Shown here piece after piece: positions 1-11,162 of a stretch of 64,000 bases of DNA. How positions within the stretch are numbered: position 1 is the stretch's first letter; every line of letters begins with the position of its first letter. Below the pieces are notes generated by a model that saw only the letters and a program-made list of their open reading frames with translations, did not search any database and was not told the origin of the DNA. Source of the stretch: Anaeramoeba ignava (lineage: Eukaryota; Metamonada; Anaeramoebidae); contig JAPDFW010000091.1 in the NCBI GenBank assembly GCA_028826165.1, positions 124,001 to 188,000 of the forward strand, in the 5' to 3' direction. Both the position numbers and the translations under genes were made by a program.

Positions 1-184
1 CGTTGGGGTTCGCTCCTTTTTCTAAAAGCATCTTAATCACTTCGTTTTTTCCTTCTTGTACTGCAATGTGTAATGGCGTTTTTCCATCCATCTCGTTCTT
101 CGTGTTTACATCATATCCTTCGTCAAGTAACTTCTTGATTGCTAGATTGTCGTTCCTCCAAATCGCTTCGAAAAATTCATCCAT
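1..184 (-). CDS. Ankyrin-repeat protein, N-terminal fragment
   Basis: The minus-strand frame opens with ATG at 184 and runs off the left edge with no stop, giving the first 61 residues. Residues 1-30 form a half repeat ending in YDVN. Residues about 31-61 form a canonical ankyrin repeat with the DGKTPLHIA signature and a LLEKGANPN end. It is probably a multi-repeat scaffold, but the partner cannot be told. Unlike the ankyrin gene at 16251-18187, the linker between repeats here is coded continuously without an intron. G and C are used more than in neighbouring genes (GCG, ACG, GAC codons). The family call is secure; the function is unknown. Confidence 0.85.
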   Translation of the reverse strand, partial: MDEFFEAIWRNDNLAIKKLLDEGYDVNTKNEMDGKTPLHIAVQEGKNEVIKMLLEKGANPN

Positions 185-224
185 TTAATTCCCTTTTTGT
201 TTTGATTATTGATTTTTAAAATTG

Positions 225-2265
225 TTGAAAAAAAAATGATTTGGAATTTTGGAAAATAAAAAATTTCTTTCAAAAATTTTGAAAATTAATTATTAAAATT
301 AATTCTATTTTAATTTATAGTATTTAAATAAATCATTTCTAAATATAATTTTAAAACAAAATATTAATAAATATTAAATTAAAATTAATTTAAAAATTAA
401 TAAAAAATAAATCAAATATTTTCTAAAATAAATTATTAAAATTAATTCTATTTTAATTTATAGTATTTAAATAAATCATCTTTAAATATAATTTTAAAAC
501 AAATTATTAATAAATATTAAATTAAAAATTAATTTAAAAATTAATAAAAAATAAATCAAAATATTTTGAAAATTAATTATTAAAAATAATTCTATTTTAA
601 TTTATAGTATTTAAATAAATCATCTTTAAATATAATTTTAAAAACAAATCATTAATAAATAATAAATTAAAATTAATTTATAAATTAATAAAAATAAATC
701 AAATATTTTCTAAAAGTAAATTAATAAAATTAATTCTATTTTAATTTATAGTATTTCAATAAAACATCTTTAAATATAATTTTAAAACAAATTATTTATA
801 AATAATAAATTAAAATTAATTTAAAAATTAATAAAAATAAATAAAATATTTTCTAAAATAAATTAATAAAATTAATTATATTTTAATTTATAGTATTTAA
901 ATAAATCATTTCTAAATATAATTTTAAAATAAATTATTAATAAATATTAAATTAAAATTAATTTAAAAATTAATAAAAATTAAATCAAATATTTTCTAAA
1001 ATAAATTAATAAAAATAATTCTATTTTTAATTTATATTATTTAAATAAATCATCTTTAAATATAATTTTAAAACAAATTATTAATAAATATTAAATTAAA
1101 ATTAATTTAAAAATTAATAAAAAATAAATAAAATATTTCCTAAAATTAATTATTAAAATTAATTCTATTTTAATTTATAGTATTTAAATAAATCATCTTT
1201 AAATATAATTTTAAAACAAATTATTTATAAATAATAAATTAAAATTAATTTAAAAATTAATAAAAAATAAATCAAATATTTTTGAAAATTAATTATTAAA
1301 AATAATTCTATTTTAATTTATAGTATTTAAATAAATCATCTTTAAATATAATTTTAAAACAAATTATTAATAAATATTAAATTAAAATTAATTTAAAAAT
1401 TAATAAAAAATAAATAAAATATTTTCTAAAAATTAATTAATAAAATTAATTCTATTTTAATTTATAGTATTTAAATAAATCATTTCTAAATATAATTTTA
1501 AAACAAATTATTTATAAATATTAAATTAAAATTAATTTAAAAATTAATAAAAATTAAATCAAATATTTTCTAAAATAAATTAATAAAAATAATTCTATTT
1601 TAATTTTATAGTATTTAAATAAATCATTTCTAAATATAATTTTAAAACAAAATATTTATAAATAATAAATTAAAATTAATTTAAAAATTAATAAAAAATA
1701 AATCAAATATTTTGAAAGTAAATTAATAAAAATAATTCTATTTTAATTTATAGTATTTAAATAAATCATTTCTAAATATAATTTTAAAACAAATTATTAA
1801 TAAATATTAAATTAAAATTAATTTAAAAATTAATAAAAATAAATAAAATATTTCCTAAAATTAATTAATAAAAATAATTCTATTTTAATTTATATTATTT
1901 AAATAAATCATCTTTAAATATAATTTTAAAAAACAAATTATTAATAAATATTAAATTAAAATTAATTTATAAATTAATAAAAAATAAATCAAATATTTTG
2001 AAAATTAATTAATAAAAATAATTCTATTTTAATTTATAGTATTTAAATAAATCATCTTTAAATATAATTTTAAAACAAATTATTTATAAATATTAAATTA
2101 AAATTAATTTAAAAATTAATAAAAAATAAATCAAATATTTTCTAAAATTAATTATTAAAAATAATTATATTTTAATTTATAGTATTTAAATAAATCATCT
2201 TTAAATATAATTTTAAAATAAATTATTTATAAATATTAAATTAAAATTAATTTTTTTAAATTCAT
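225..2265. repeat. Satellite array, ~143-bp monomer, about 14 copies
   Basis: A conserved core (TTTATAGTATTTAAATAAAT) recurs with its TAG at 318, 461, 605, 749, 891, 1035, 1178, 1321, 1465, 1609, 1751, 1893, 2038 and 2180. The spacing is 142-145 bp. Monomers differ by single substitutions (TAG to TAT in two copies, TTTCTAAA versus CTTTAAA) and by A-run length. There is no coding potential. The array stops about 20 bp before the BTB gene, so it abuts that gene's promoter. Confidence 0.95.
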
Positions 2266-2283
2266 TTTTTTCATTTTTTTTAA

Positions 2284-3843
2284 ATGTCGAAATTCTTTCA
2301 AGATACAAAAGAATTAGGAGAAAATATAATAGAACTTCTTCACAAAAAAACACACTTATCAGATTTTATAATTGAAATAGAAAAAGGAATAAAATTTTAT
2401 TGTCATAAATCAATACTTTATACAAGATCACCATATTTTCAAGGATTATTTGAAACAAACTTAAAAGAAAATCAAGAAGGAATTTTAAAATTAGAAAATG
2501 TGACTCAAAAAGCAATGGAAAAAGTTCTTGAATATATTTATTCAGGTTCAGTTACAATTAATCCAAAAACAGCTTTAGAAGTTATGCTTTTAGCTGATAA
2601 ATTATTAATTATGACTCTTAAAGAATTTGCTCAAAATTTTATTTATAAATCTATTAGTTTGGATAATGTTCTTCAACTTTATGATATTTCTATTCGTTAT
2701 AATTGTGATTTAATTACTCAAAAATCAACTGAATTTATTATTGATAATTTTGATAAAATTGCAATTGAAAGTAAATGTGAAGATTTATCAAAAGTAGGAA
2801 TGAAATCTTTTTTGAAAAGTTCTAGTTTTTCATTTTTGAAAGAAACTGAAATATTAAAATTTTTGATTCGATGGAATAAAAATCAAGAAAATCAAGAAAA
2901 TCAAGAAAATATTCAAAATATTCAAGATATTCAAAATATTCAAGATATTCAAAATATTCAAAATATTCAAAATAATCAAAATATTCAAGATATTCAAAAT
3001 ATTCAAAATGAAAAAAATATTCAAAAAAATGTTAAATCATTTAAACTTTTTCATTATATAAGATTCATAGATTTCAATCCTGATGAACTCTATATATTTA
3101 AAAACTTCATCCCTCATCAATTCTCTTTTGATTTAATGTCTCTTCATTCAGTTTCTCCTTCAATTCAAAAACAAATCTTTCAAACATTTTCAGAAAATCA
3201 AAATCAAAATCCAAAAATCAAAAACTCACTCATTTTCACACCAAGAGTTTTCTTTGAAAAATCAAAAATTTTCACAGATGAAGAAAACAAACATACTAAA
3301 AACTTCTTCATTTACAAACTTCGTGAGTTCGTTCAGAATGATGCCTTTCTAGAAAACTGTGAAATTTGTTTCAGAGGAACAGAGAGTGATTTCTCATCTG
3401 AAAAATTTCATCAAGAATGTGATGGAGTTGGACCAGCTTTGGTCATATATCAAACACCACATAATTTTGTTTATGGAGGATTTACGAGCGTCGGTTGGAA
3501 TAAACCTACTGATTCTTTATTTATCACTGACGAACATTCGTTCCTCTTTTCACTTCAAAACAAAGAAACAAATTTTCCTCCTCAAAAATTTCCTGTTTTC
3601 GAACCTTATCATGCTCTTTTTTATATGGAAAACAGAGGCCCTACTTTCGGTGATTCTAATGGTAAAATTTATAAGAAAATGGCTGAACATTTTACTGGTT
3701 TTGGATATAGTTATTCTACTCCAAAAAATTTTAATTTTGATGTCAAAATTGATTCAGTTTTTTTTGCTGGTTTTGATACTAATTTGCCACTTAAAGAAAT
3801 TGAAGTTTTTGCAATTAAAAACAAAAATGACGACAAGAATTGA
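2284..3843 (+). CDS. BTB-BACK-TLDc protein
   Basis: Single-exon gene of 519 aa. Residues about 10-120 form a BTB/POZ domain (LSDFIIEIEKG, FYCHKSIL, SPYFQGLF, VLEYIYSGSV). Residues about 125-200 form a BACK-type helical region. Residues about 205-250 are an N/Q/I low-complexity insert made of ENQ and NIQ repeats. Residues about 325-515 are a TLDc domain (LREFVQND, FRGTESDF, YGGFTSVGW, SFLFSLQNK, GPTFG). BTB-BACK proteins usually dimerise and can serve as cullin-3 adaptors. TLDc domains are linked to oxidative-stress protection and V-ATPase binding. A role as an E3 adaptor is inferred from the family, not shown here. No intron is needed. The ATG follows a T-rich leader directly after the satellite. 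Confidence 0.93.
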   Translation: MSKFFQDTKELGENIIELLHKKTHLSDFIIEIEKGIKFYCHKSILYTRSPYFQGLFETNLKENQEGILKLENVTQKAMEKVLEYIYSGSVTINPKTALEVMLLADKLLIMTLKEFAQNFIYKSISLDNVLQLYDISIRYNCDLITQKSTEFIIDNFDKIAIESKCEDLSKVGMKSFLKSSSFSFLKETEILKFLIRWNKNQENQENQENIQNIQDIQNIQDIQNIQNIQNNQNIQDIQNIQNEKNIQKNVKSFKLFHYIRFIDFNPDELYIFKNFIPHQFSFDLMSLHSVSPSIQKQIFQTFSENQNQNPKIKNSLIFTPRVFFEKSKIFTDEENKHTKNFFIYKLREFVQNDAFLENCEICFRGTESDFSSEKFHQECDGVGPALVIYQTPHNFVYGGFTSVGWNKPTDSLFITDEHSFLFSLQNKETNFPPQKFPVFEPYHALFYMENRGPTFGDSNGKIYKKMAEHFTGFGYSYSTPKNFNFDVKIDSVFFAGFDTNLPLKEIEVFAIKNKNDDKN

Positions 3844-4019
3844 TTTTCGGTTGAAATTTCACTTTTGGTTTTAATTTGGTTTTAAATGATATTTTTTTTT
3901 ATGAAAGAAAAAAAAGAATTAAAAAGAAAAAATCAAATTTTTTTTTTCATTTTTCATTTTTTTTTTCATTTTTTTCATTTTTCTTCTTTAAAAAAAACCA
4001 AAAAGAAATAAAATAAGGA

Positions 4020-4919
4020 ATGTCAATTAAACAAAATTTATCTGAATCTAAAATTGAATTAGCTTTTCATTTTTTAAATATTGTAAAAAAAAAAACAAAA
4101 TAAATTTCACAAATCAAAAATTAATAAAAAAATAAAAATATATATTTTTTTGCAATAATAAAAATTAAAATGGGAAGTTTGCTTGGTTTTTTCAAATTGG
4201 AGGATTAGGTTTATATTTAAAATGAAAAAATTAAATTGAAAAATTTTAATTTAAATTCTTTTTATCAAATTCAGGTTCTTTTTCATCAAGCATTTCAAAG
4301 CATATTGTTTTGTATTTTTTTTCAACTATTTTTTCTCTACTTATTTCAGTTTCAATGATTATTCTTCGTGCTTTTGATAAACTAACTCCTCAAATCAGAA
4401 AATTATTTAGTTATTTTATTTCAATTATTATAGTATGGACTCTTTATGGAGCTCAAAATATTTATACTTCTTATTGTATTGCTTATCGTGATTCAAATTT
4501 AAAATGTCAAACTTCAAGTCCTGTTTTTGTTTTTGGTGCTACTTTTTCTTTTATTGCTCTTGTTAGTTTTAATTTAGAATCAAAATCAAAATCTAAAATA
4601 ATATTTAAAAATTAAAAATTAAAAATTAAAAATTTAAATTAAATTAAAGATGGGAGTTTTAATTGAAAATGTTCGTATTCAACATGAAGGAATTTATCAA
4701 GGATTTACAACAATTCAACCAACAACTCAAAAAAATGAATCAATTACAGCACAAACTGGACAATATGTTGATGTTTCAAAACAAGAAGATTCACAAATCC
4801 AAAAATTAGATTCACAAACTTCTGATGATGATAATACTTCAGATTCAAAATCAAATGAAAATCAACAAAAAGGTTATCAATCTCAAAACACAGAAATTAA
4901 TCCAGAAAAAAAAGATTAA
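4020..4919 (+). CDS. Four-TM membrane protein (MARVEL-like), 4 exons
   Basis: Reconstructed exons are 4020-4082, 4178-4208, 4275-4561 and 4650-4919, with GT...AG introns whose phases (0, 1, 0) keep one 216-aa frame. The join at 4208/4275 gives a QIGGLGSF stretch. The donor at 4562 is GTTAGT. Four hydrophobic segments are evident (near FLNIFAWFFQIGG, VLYFFSTIFSLLISVSMI, SYFISIIIVWTLYGA and FVFGATFSFIALMGVLIE), with a Cys pair in the last loop. The C-terminal tail of about 85 residues is polar and rich in Q, S, N and D. The topology resembles MARVEL/tetraspan proteins, but no diagnostic motif confirms it. The function is unknown. The exon structure is inferred. Confidence 0.7.
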
Positions 4920-5076
4920 CTTAAATTTCTTTTTTTCTTTTGAAATATTTCTTTTACCAAAAAAAATTTTTCAAAATAAAATCAAATCAAATCAATTTTC
5001 CTTTTGAAATTTTAATTTTGAAATTTGAAATTGAAATGTGAATTTGAATTTTGAAATGTGAATTTTGAAATTTGAA

Positions 5077-8053
5077 TTATTTAATTAATTTTTCGTCTTC
5101 ATGTTGATTTGGATTTGGATTTGGATTTGTTTTGGGATTCGGATTTAAATGTAAATCATCTGAATCAAGGAAATCATCAAAAATTGGTTCTTTAACATTT
5201 TTAAGATTAAGTTCTTTATATCCTCTTCTTTTTAATTCTCTTTTTTTAATATAAACGAAAATTCCAATGAAAATACCAATAACAAAAAGAGGAACAATTA
5301 TTGAAGCTGCAATAATTCCTCCTTTATTCTTACTACTATTACTAACTGTTTTCTTTTGTGTTGTAACTTTAATTGTTGTTATTGGTCCTGAATATTCATC
5401 TGGAAAACAATCTGTTGTTGTTACTGCTTGAATACTAACTGAATATTCAACTCCTCCTTCTAAATCATCATCAACATCAAAATAAGTTGTATCATTTGCT
5501 AAACATTCTTTTGATATATAATATGATATTGAATATCCATTTAATCCTGATGCTAAATTTAATTCATTCCAATTACATTCAAATCCTTCAATTATTCCTA
5601 CACAATTAAATTCTTCTACATATCCTAATCTAGCTTTCATTGTTATATTATTACTTGGTTTTCCTGATAGAATTGAATTACAACTTGTTTCAGAACATGC
5701 TCGAACTTCAACATTATATTCAATATTTCCTGCTATATTGTTGATTTCTCCATATATATTATTTCCACTTGAATTAATTTGACTGAAATTTTTCCATTCA
5801 TTTCCTTCATTAAGTGTTATTTGATATCCTTTCGCAAATTCAACTGAACTTATGTTTAATTTAATTTGTTCAATTCCTGTTTCCCATGAATTAATATTTG
5901 ATGCATTTAATTGTGTTGTTTTGAGTTCGATTGTTGAAATAATTCCACAACCTGTTTCATTATTACATCCTTTAATTGTAATTGTGTAATCCATATTTGA
6001 ATATAATAATGCTGTATTAAGAATTGTTGAATTAATTGAATAATTTTGATAATCATTAAGTTGTGATGATTGTATTGTGAAATTATAATAATTTGGTAGT
6101 TGTGAATTTGTTGGTGGTTTCCATGAACATGAAAGATTGTAAATATTAGAAGTTGAACATGTAAAGTTTGTAACTGGTCCAAATACAGTTGAAGTTGTTT
6201 GTGAAATAATTTCTCCTTGTTCATTTCCTGAACAATTTTCTGTTTGGCATGCCCATATTGAAATTGTATAAAGTGTAAGTGATTCTAAATTACTAAGTTG
6301 ATATGATGTTGAAGAATTGGATACAGAAATATTATTAATCAAATTTGTTTGTGATTGATTGAAATATGAAATAACATAGTGATCTAATTTTGGAATTAAA
6401 TTAATAACAGGAACATCTGGTTGAGACCATGATATATTGATATAATATTGATTTGGATTTAATTGTAAATCTTTAACTGAATCAATTCTTGTTGTAAGAT
6501 TCCAATGTGATGAAGCTGCACCACAAAAATTAGTTGAAATATTACATGCTCTAATTTGAATTGAATATTCAACATTTCCAATTATATTTGGATAATTCGA
6601 AGAATCAAAAATTTCATATAAAATTGAATCATTTAAAGAAGGAGAATTAATATCAATCCAATTTTCTTCATAATAATGATAATTAATCTGATAAGATATT
6701 GTTGATAAATCACCAATTTGATCCCAATAACATTCAAAAGAAGAATATAAAGAAGTACAATTCTCAATATTAACTTGATTTGGCCCAGGAAATCCTTGGA
6801 AAATATAAGCTTTACCAACATCAGAAGTATTCTCAACGGTTGCGCCAATTGCTCCAACAACAATATAATTTTCTGAAATTGAAACACTTGTTCCAAAATA
6901 ATATCCTTGGTTCCCATCACTTGATGTTAAAATTTCAATTTGATTCCAATAGTTACCATCAGATTGGAAAATATAAGCTTTTCCTTGAGAATAATTATTT
7001 CCTACTTTGCTATTATCTGCACTAACAATAACAACACCATTTGATATTGCACTACTTACTCCAAAATTATCTTCTTCGTTTCCATCACTTGCAATTAAAA
7101 TTTGTTGTTGATTCCAATAAGTTCCGTTATTTTGGAAAATATAAGCTTTTCCTTGTGCAAAATTCTCACCAATTGTTGCTTGAGAAGCACCAATTATTGA
7201 ATAATTTTTTTCAATTCCAACACTTGATCCAAAAGTATCATCCTGTTGCCCATCACTTGAGATTAAAATTTGTTGTTGATTCCAATAACTTCCGTTATTT
7301 TTAAAAACATAAACTTTTCCTTGTGTGTAATTATTCCCAACTGCTGATTGAGGAGAACCAACAATTAAAACATCATTATAAACAGCAATACTTAATCCAA
7401 AATTATCATTCGATTTTCCATCACTTGCAATTAAAATTTGTTGTTGATTCCAATAAGTTCCATTATTTTTAAAAACATAAACTTTTCCTTGTGTGTAATT
7501 ATTCCCAACTGCTGCTTGAGGAGAACCAACAATTAAAACATCATTATAAATCGCAACAGTTGCTCCAAAATTATCTTCTTGATTTTCCATCACTTGCAAT
7601 TAAAATTTGTTGTTGATTCCAATAACTTCCGTTATTTTTAAAAACATAAACTTCTCCTTGAAACGTGTTATTATTAACATCAGCTAAAGAAGATCCAAAA
7701 AAAGCAAAATCATTATTAATTGCAACACTTCCTTGGAAAATTGTTCCATTTTGATTGATTTCAATAATTTGTTGTTGATTCCAATTTGTTCTGTTGTTTT
7801 GATAGATATAAGCTTTTCCTGTTACTTGTAAAATTCCTTCTCCATTTTGATGCGATTTATCTTGAGCTGAAAGAATGATTGAATAATTTTCACAAATTTC
7901 AACTTCTCTTCCAAAATAATCACGTGATTCTCCACTTGTTTCTTCCAAAATTTGTTCTTGAGTCCAATCATAATAAATTATATTGGTTTTGATTAAGTTT
8001 AATTGAATTATTAAAAGTAAAAATAGTAAAAGAATTTGCTTATTTTTTTTCAT
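5077..8053 (-). CDS. Integrin-like FG-GAP/FN3 membrane receptor A (frameshifted)
   Basis: The frame starts at 8053 with a signal peptide (KQILLLFLLLIIQLNLIKTN) and breaks at an A4 run at 7583-7586. It resumes in the next frame and runs to 5077. Removing one base gives 991 aa. Layout: seven FG-GAP beta-propeller blades (DNFGATVAIYNDVLIVGSP type), about five FN3-like domains, one TM (ASIIVPLFVIGIFIGIFVYI), then a short basic/acidic tail ending in NPNP repeats. The same position in sister repeats has A3 or stays in frame, and only the restored frame gives exactly seven blades. The break is therefore either a very recent mutation or a homopolymer error. It is a tandem paralogue of the gene at 8154-11060, and the FN3 halves are nearly identical. 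It is probably a surface adhesion or recognition receptor. Confidence 0.85.
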
Positions 8054-8153
8054 TTTCTTTCTTTTTTTTTTTTAATTTTTTTTTTGAGAATGAAGAAAAA
8101 AATGAAATTGAGAAAAAAAAAATTTTATTTGGAAAATTTCTTTCTTTTAAGAT

Positions 8154-11060
8154 TTAAACTAATTTTTGATTTTCAGTTGCATCATTTGAATCAAGGAAAT
8201 CATCAAAAATTGGTTCTTTAACATTTTTAAGATTAAGTTCTTTATATCCTCTTCTTTTTGATTCTCTTTTTTTAATATAGAAAACAATTCCAATTACTAA
8301 TGCAATAACAAAAAGAGGAACAATTATTGAAGCTGCAATAATTCCTCCTTTATTTTTACTACTATTACTAACTGTTTTCTTTTGTGTTGTAACTTTAATT
8401 GTTGTTATTGGTCCTGAATATTCATCTGGAAAACAATCTGTTGTTGTTACTGCTTGAATACTAACTGAATATTCAACTCCTCCTTCTAAATCATCATCAA
8501 CTTCAAAATAAGTTGTATCATTTGCTAAACATTCTTTTGACATATAATATGATAATGAATATCCATTTAATCCTGATGCTAAATTTAATTCATTCCAATT
8601 ACATTCAAATCCTTCAATTATTCCTACACAATTAAATTCTTCTACATATCCTAATCTAGCTTTCATTGTTATATTATTACTTGGTTTTCCTGATAGAATT
8701 GAATTACAACTTGTTTCGGAACATGCTCGAACTTCAACATTATATTCAATATTTCCTGCTATATTGTTGATTTCTCCATATATATTATTTCCACTTGAAT
8801 TAATTTGACTGAAATTTTTCCATTCATTTCCTTCATTAAGTGTTATTTGATATCCTTTCGCAAATTCAACTGAACTTATGTTTAATTTAATTTGTTCAAT
8901 TCCTGTTTCCCATGAATTAATATTTGATGCATTTAATTGTGTTGTTTTGAGTTCGATTGTTGAAATAATTCCACAACCTGTTTCATTATTACATCCTTTA
9001 ATTGTAATTGTGTAATCAATATTCGAATATAATAATGTTGTGTTAAGAATTGTTGAATTAATTGAATAATTTTGATAATCATTAAGTTGTGATGATTGTA
9101 TTGTGAAATTATAATAATTTGGTAATTGTGAATTTGTTGGTGGTTTCCATGAACATGAAAGATTGTAAATATTAGAAGTTGAACATGTAAAGTTTGTAAC
9201 TGGTCCAAATACAGTTGAAGTTGTTTGTGAAATAATTTCTCCTTGTTCATTTCCTGAACAATTTTCTGTTTGGCATGCCCATATTGAAATTGAATAAAGT
9301 GTAAGTGATTCTAAATTGTTAAGTTGATATGATGTTGAAGAATTGGATACAGAAATATTATTAATCAAATTTGTTTGTGATTGATTGAAATATGAAATAA
9401 CATAGTGATCTAATTTTGGAATTAAATTAATAACAGGAACATCTGGTTGAGACCATGATATATTGATATAATATTGATTTGGATTTAATTGTAAATCTTT
9501 AACTGAATCAATTCTTGTTGTAAGATTCCAAGGTAATGAAGCTGCACCACAAAAATTAGTTGAAATATTACATGCTCTAATTTGAATTGAATATTCAACA
9601 TTTCCAATTATATTTGGATAATTCAAAGAATCAAAAATTTCATATAAAATTGAACCATTTAAAGAAGGAGAATTAATATCAATCCAATTTTCTTCATAAT
9701 AATGATAATTAATCTGATAAGATATTGTTGATAAATCACCAATTTGATCCCAATAACATTCAAAAGAAGAATATAAAGAAGTACAATTCTCAATATTAAC
9801 TTGATTTGGTTCAGGAAATCCTTGGAAAATATAAGCTTTACCAACATAAAGAGTATTTCCAAGACTTGCATCAGGAGCACCAACAACAATATAATTTTCT
9901 GAAATTGAAACACTTGTTCCAAAAAGCTCTCCGTATAAAGTGTCATTAGGACTTATAATTTGGAGTTGATTCCAATAGATACCATCAGATTGGAAAATAT
10001 AAGCTTTTCCTTGACTCATATATTTTCCGACTGCAGCATTATAAGCACCAATAATAACAACACCATTTGATATTGCACTACTTACTCCAAAATTATCACT
10101 AGATTCGCCATCACTTGCAATTAAAATTTGTTGTTGATTCCAATAAGTTCCGTTATTTTGGAAAATATAAGCTTTTCCTTGTGCAAAATTCTCATCAACT
10201 GTTGCCCCAAAAGCACCAATTATTGAATAATTTTTTTCAATTCCAACACTTGTGCCAAAAGTATCATCCTGTTGCCCATCACTTGAGACTAAAATTTGTT
10301 GTTGATTCCAATAAGTTCCGTTATTTTTAAAAACATAGACTTTTCCCTGTTCGGAATTATTCCCAACTGCTGCTTGAGGAGAACCAACAATTAAAACATC
10401 ATTATAAATTGCAACACTTGCTCCAAAATTATCATTTGGATTTCCATCACTTGCAATTAAAATTTGTAATTCGTTCCAATAAGTTCCGTTATTTTTAAAA
10501 ACATAAACTTTTCCTTGCTCTGAATTATTCCCAACTGTTGATTGAGGAGAACCAACAATTAAAACATCATTATAAACAGCAATACTTAATCCAAAATTAT
10601 CATTTGATTTTCCATCACTAGCAATTAAATTTTGGGATTGGTTCCAATAACTTCCGTTATTTTTAAAAACATAAACTTTTCCTTGAAACGTATTATTATT
10701 CACAGTTGCCTGAGAGGCTCCAACAAAAGCAAAATCATTATTAATTGCAACACAAGAAGCAAAAAATTCTGAAACATTTGAATTTTGAGGAGAAATTTCT
10801 TGTAAATAATTCCAATTTGTTCCGTTGTTTTGATAGATATAAGCTTTTCCTTGATCGGATATGTTGTTAATTGTTGCTTTGTAGGCTCCAATAATGCAGT
10901 AATTTTTGGCTAAATAAGAACTGAATCCAAAATAGTAAAATTCATTCCCATCCGTTGGTATTAATTCAACTTGTTTTTCCCATTCATAATATGTAGCTTT
11001 TGCAGAAAAAAACAAGAGTGTTAAAAATATTAAGATTGATTTGGGAAAAATTGAAATCAT
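8154..11060 (-). CDS. Integrin-like FG-GAP/FN3 membrane receptor B
   Basis: Intact 968-aa single exon. Residues 1-22 are a signal peptide (SILIFLTLLFFSAKA). Residues about 25-410 hold seven FG-GAP blades marked FG.S.AI...VIVG and GKVYVFKNNGTYWN. Residues about 415-890 hold five FN3-like domains with paired Cys. A TM (VPLFVIALVIGIVFYI) precedes a tail of about 40 residues with RRGYKELNLKNVKEPIFDDF, which paralogue A shares. The signal/propeller/FN3/TM/tail layout mirrors integrin alpha chains. The calcium loops (DxDxDG) of true FG-GAP blades are not visible, so metal-dependent adhesion is doubtful. Many NGT and NGS sequons suggest an N-glycosylated surface protein. The ligand is unknown. Confidence 0.92.
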   Translation of the reverse strand: MISIFPKSILIFLTLLFFSAKATYYEWEKQVELIPTDGNEFYYFGFSSYLAKNYCIIGAYKATINNISDQGKAYIYQNNGTNWNYLQEISPQNSNVSEFFASCVAINNDFAFVGASQATVNNNTFQGKVYVFKNNGSYWNQSQNLIASDGKSNDNFGLSIAVYNDVLIVGSPQSTVGNNSEQGKVYVFKNNGTYWNELQILIASDGNPNDNFGASVAIYNDVLIVGSPQAAVGNNSEQGKVYVFKNNGTYWNQQQILVSSDGQQDDTFGTSVGIEKNYSIIGAFGATVDENFAQGKAYIFQNNGTYWNQQQILIASDGESSDNFGVSSAISNGVVIIGAYNAAVGKYMSQGKAYIFQSDGIYWNQLQIISPNDTLYGELFGTSVSISENYIVVGAPDASLGNTLYVGKAYIFQGFPEPNQVNIENCTSLYSSFECYWDQIGDLSTISYQINYHYYEENWIDINSPSLNGSILYEIFDSLNYPNIIGNVEYSIQIRACNISTNFCGAASLPWNLTTRIDSVKDLQLNPNQYYINISWSQPDVPVINLIPKLDHYVISYFNQSQTNLINNISVSNSSTSYQLNNLESLTLYSISIWACQTENCSGNEQGEIISQTTSTVFGPVTNFTCSTSNIYNLSCSWKPPTNSQLPNYYNFTIQSSQLNDYQNYSINSTILNTTLLYSNIDYTITIKGCNNETGCGIISTIELKTTQLNASNINSWETGIEQIKLNISSVEFAKGYQITLNEGNEWKNFSQINSSGNNIYGEINNIAGNIEYNVEVRACSETSCNSILSGKPSNNITMKARLGYVEEFNCVGIIEGFECNWNELNLASGLNGYSLSYYMSKECLANDTTYFEVDDDLEGGVEYSVSIQAVTTTDCFPDEYSGPITTIKVTTQKKTVSNSSKNKGGIIAASIIVPLFVIALVIGIVFYIKKRESKRRGYKELNLKNVKEPIFDDFLDSNDATENQKLV

Positions 11061-11162
11061 TTTATTTATTTTTATTAAAAGAAAAAAATGAAAATGAAAA
11101 AAAAAATTATTTTTTTAAAATAAAAATTAATCATTTTTTTTCTTTTATTTAAAATAAATAAA
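11061..11162. promoter_or_regulatory. Divergent intergenic promoter region
   Basis: This 102-bp gap separates the start codons of receptor B (minus) and PUS3 (plus). It must therefore hold both promoters and 5' leaders unless they lie inside the genes. It is almost pure A/T with A-runs and T-runs. No clear TATA or initiator element can be singled out. Confidence 0.4.

Noticed and set aside
5077-8053. Programmed +1 frameshifting in receptor A and the RCC1-BTB genes
   Set aside because: No shared slippery sequence or shift-site stop context between the five sites, and each is a plain homopolymer change.
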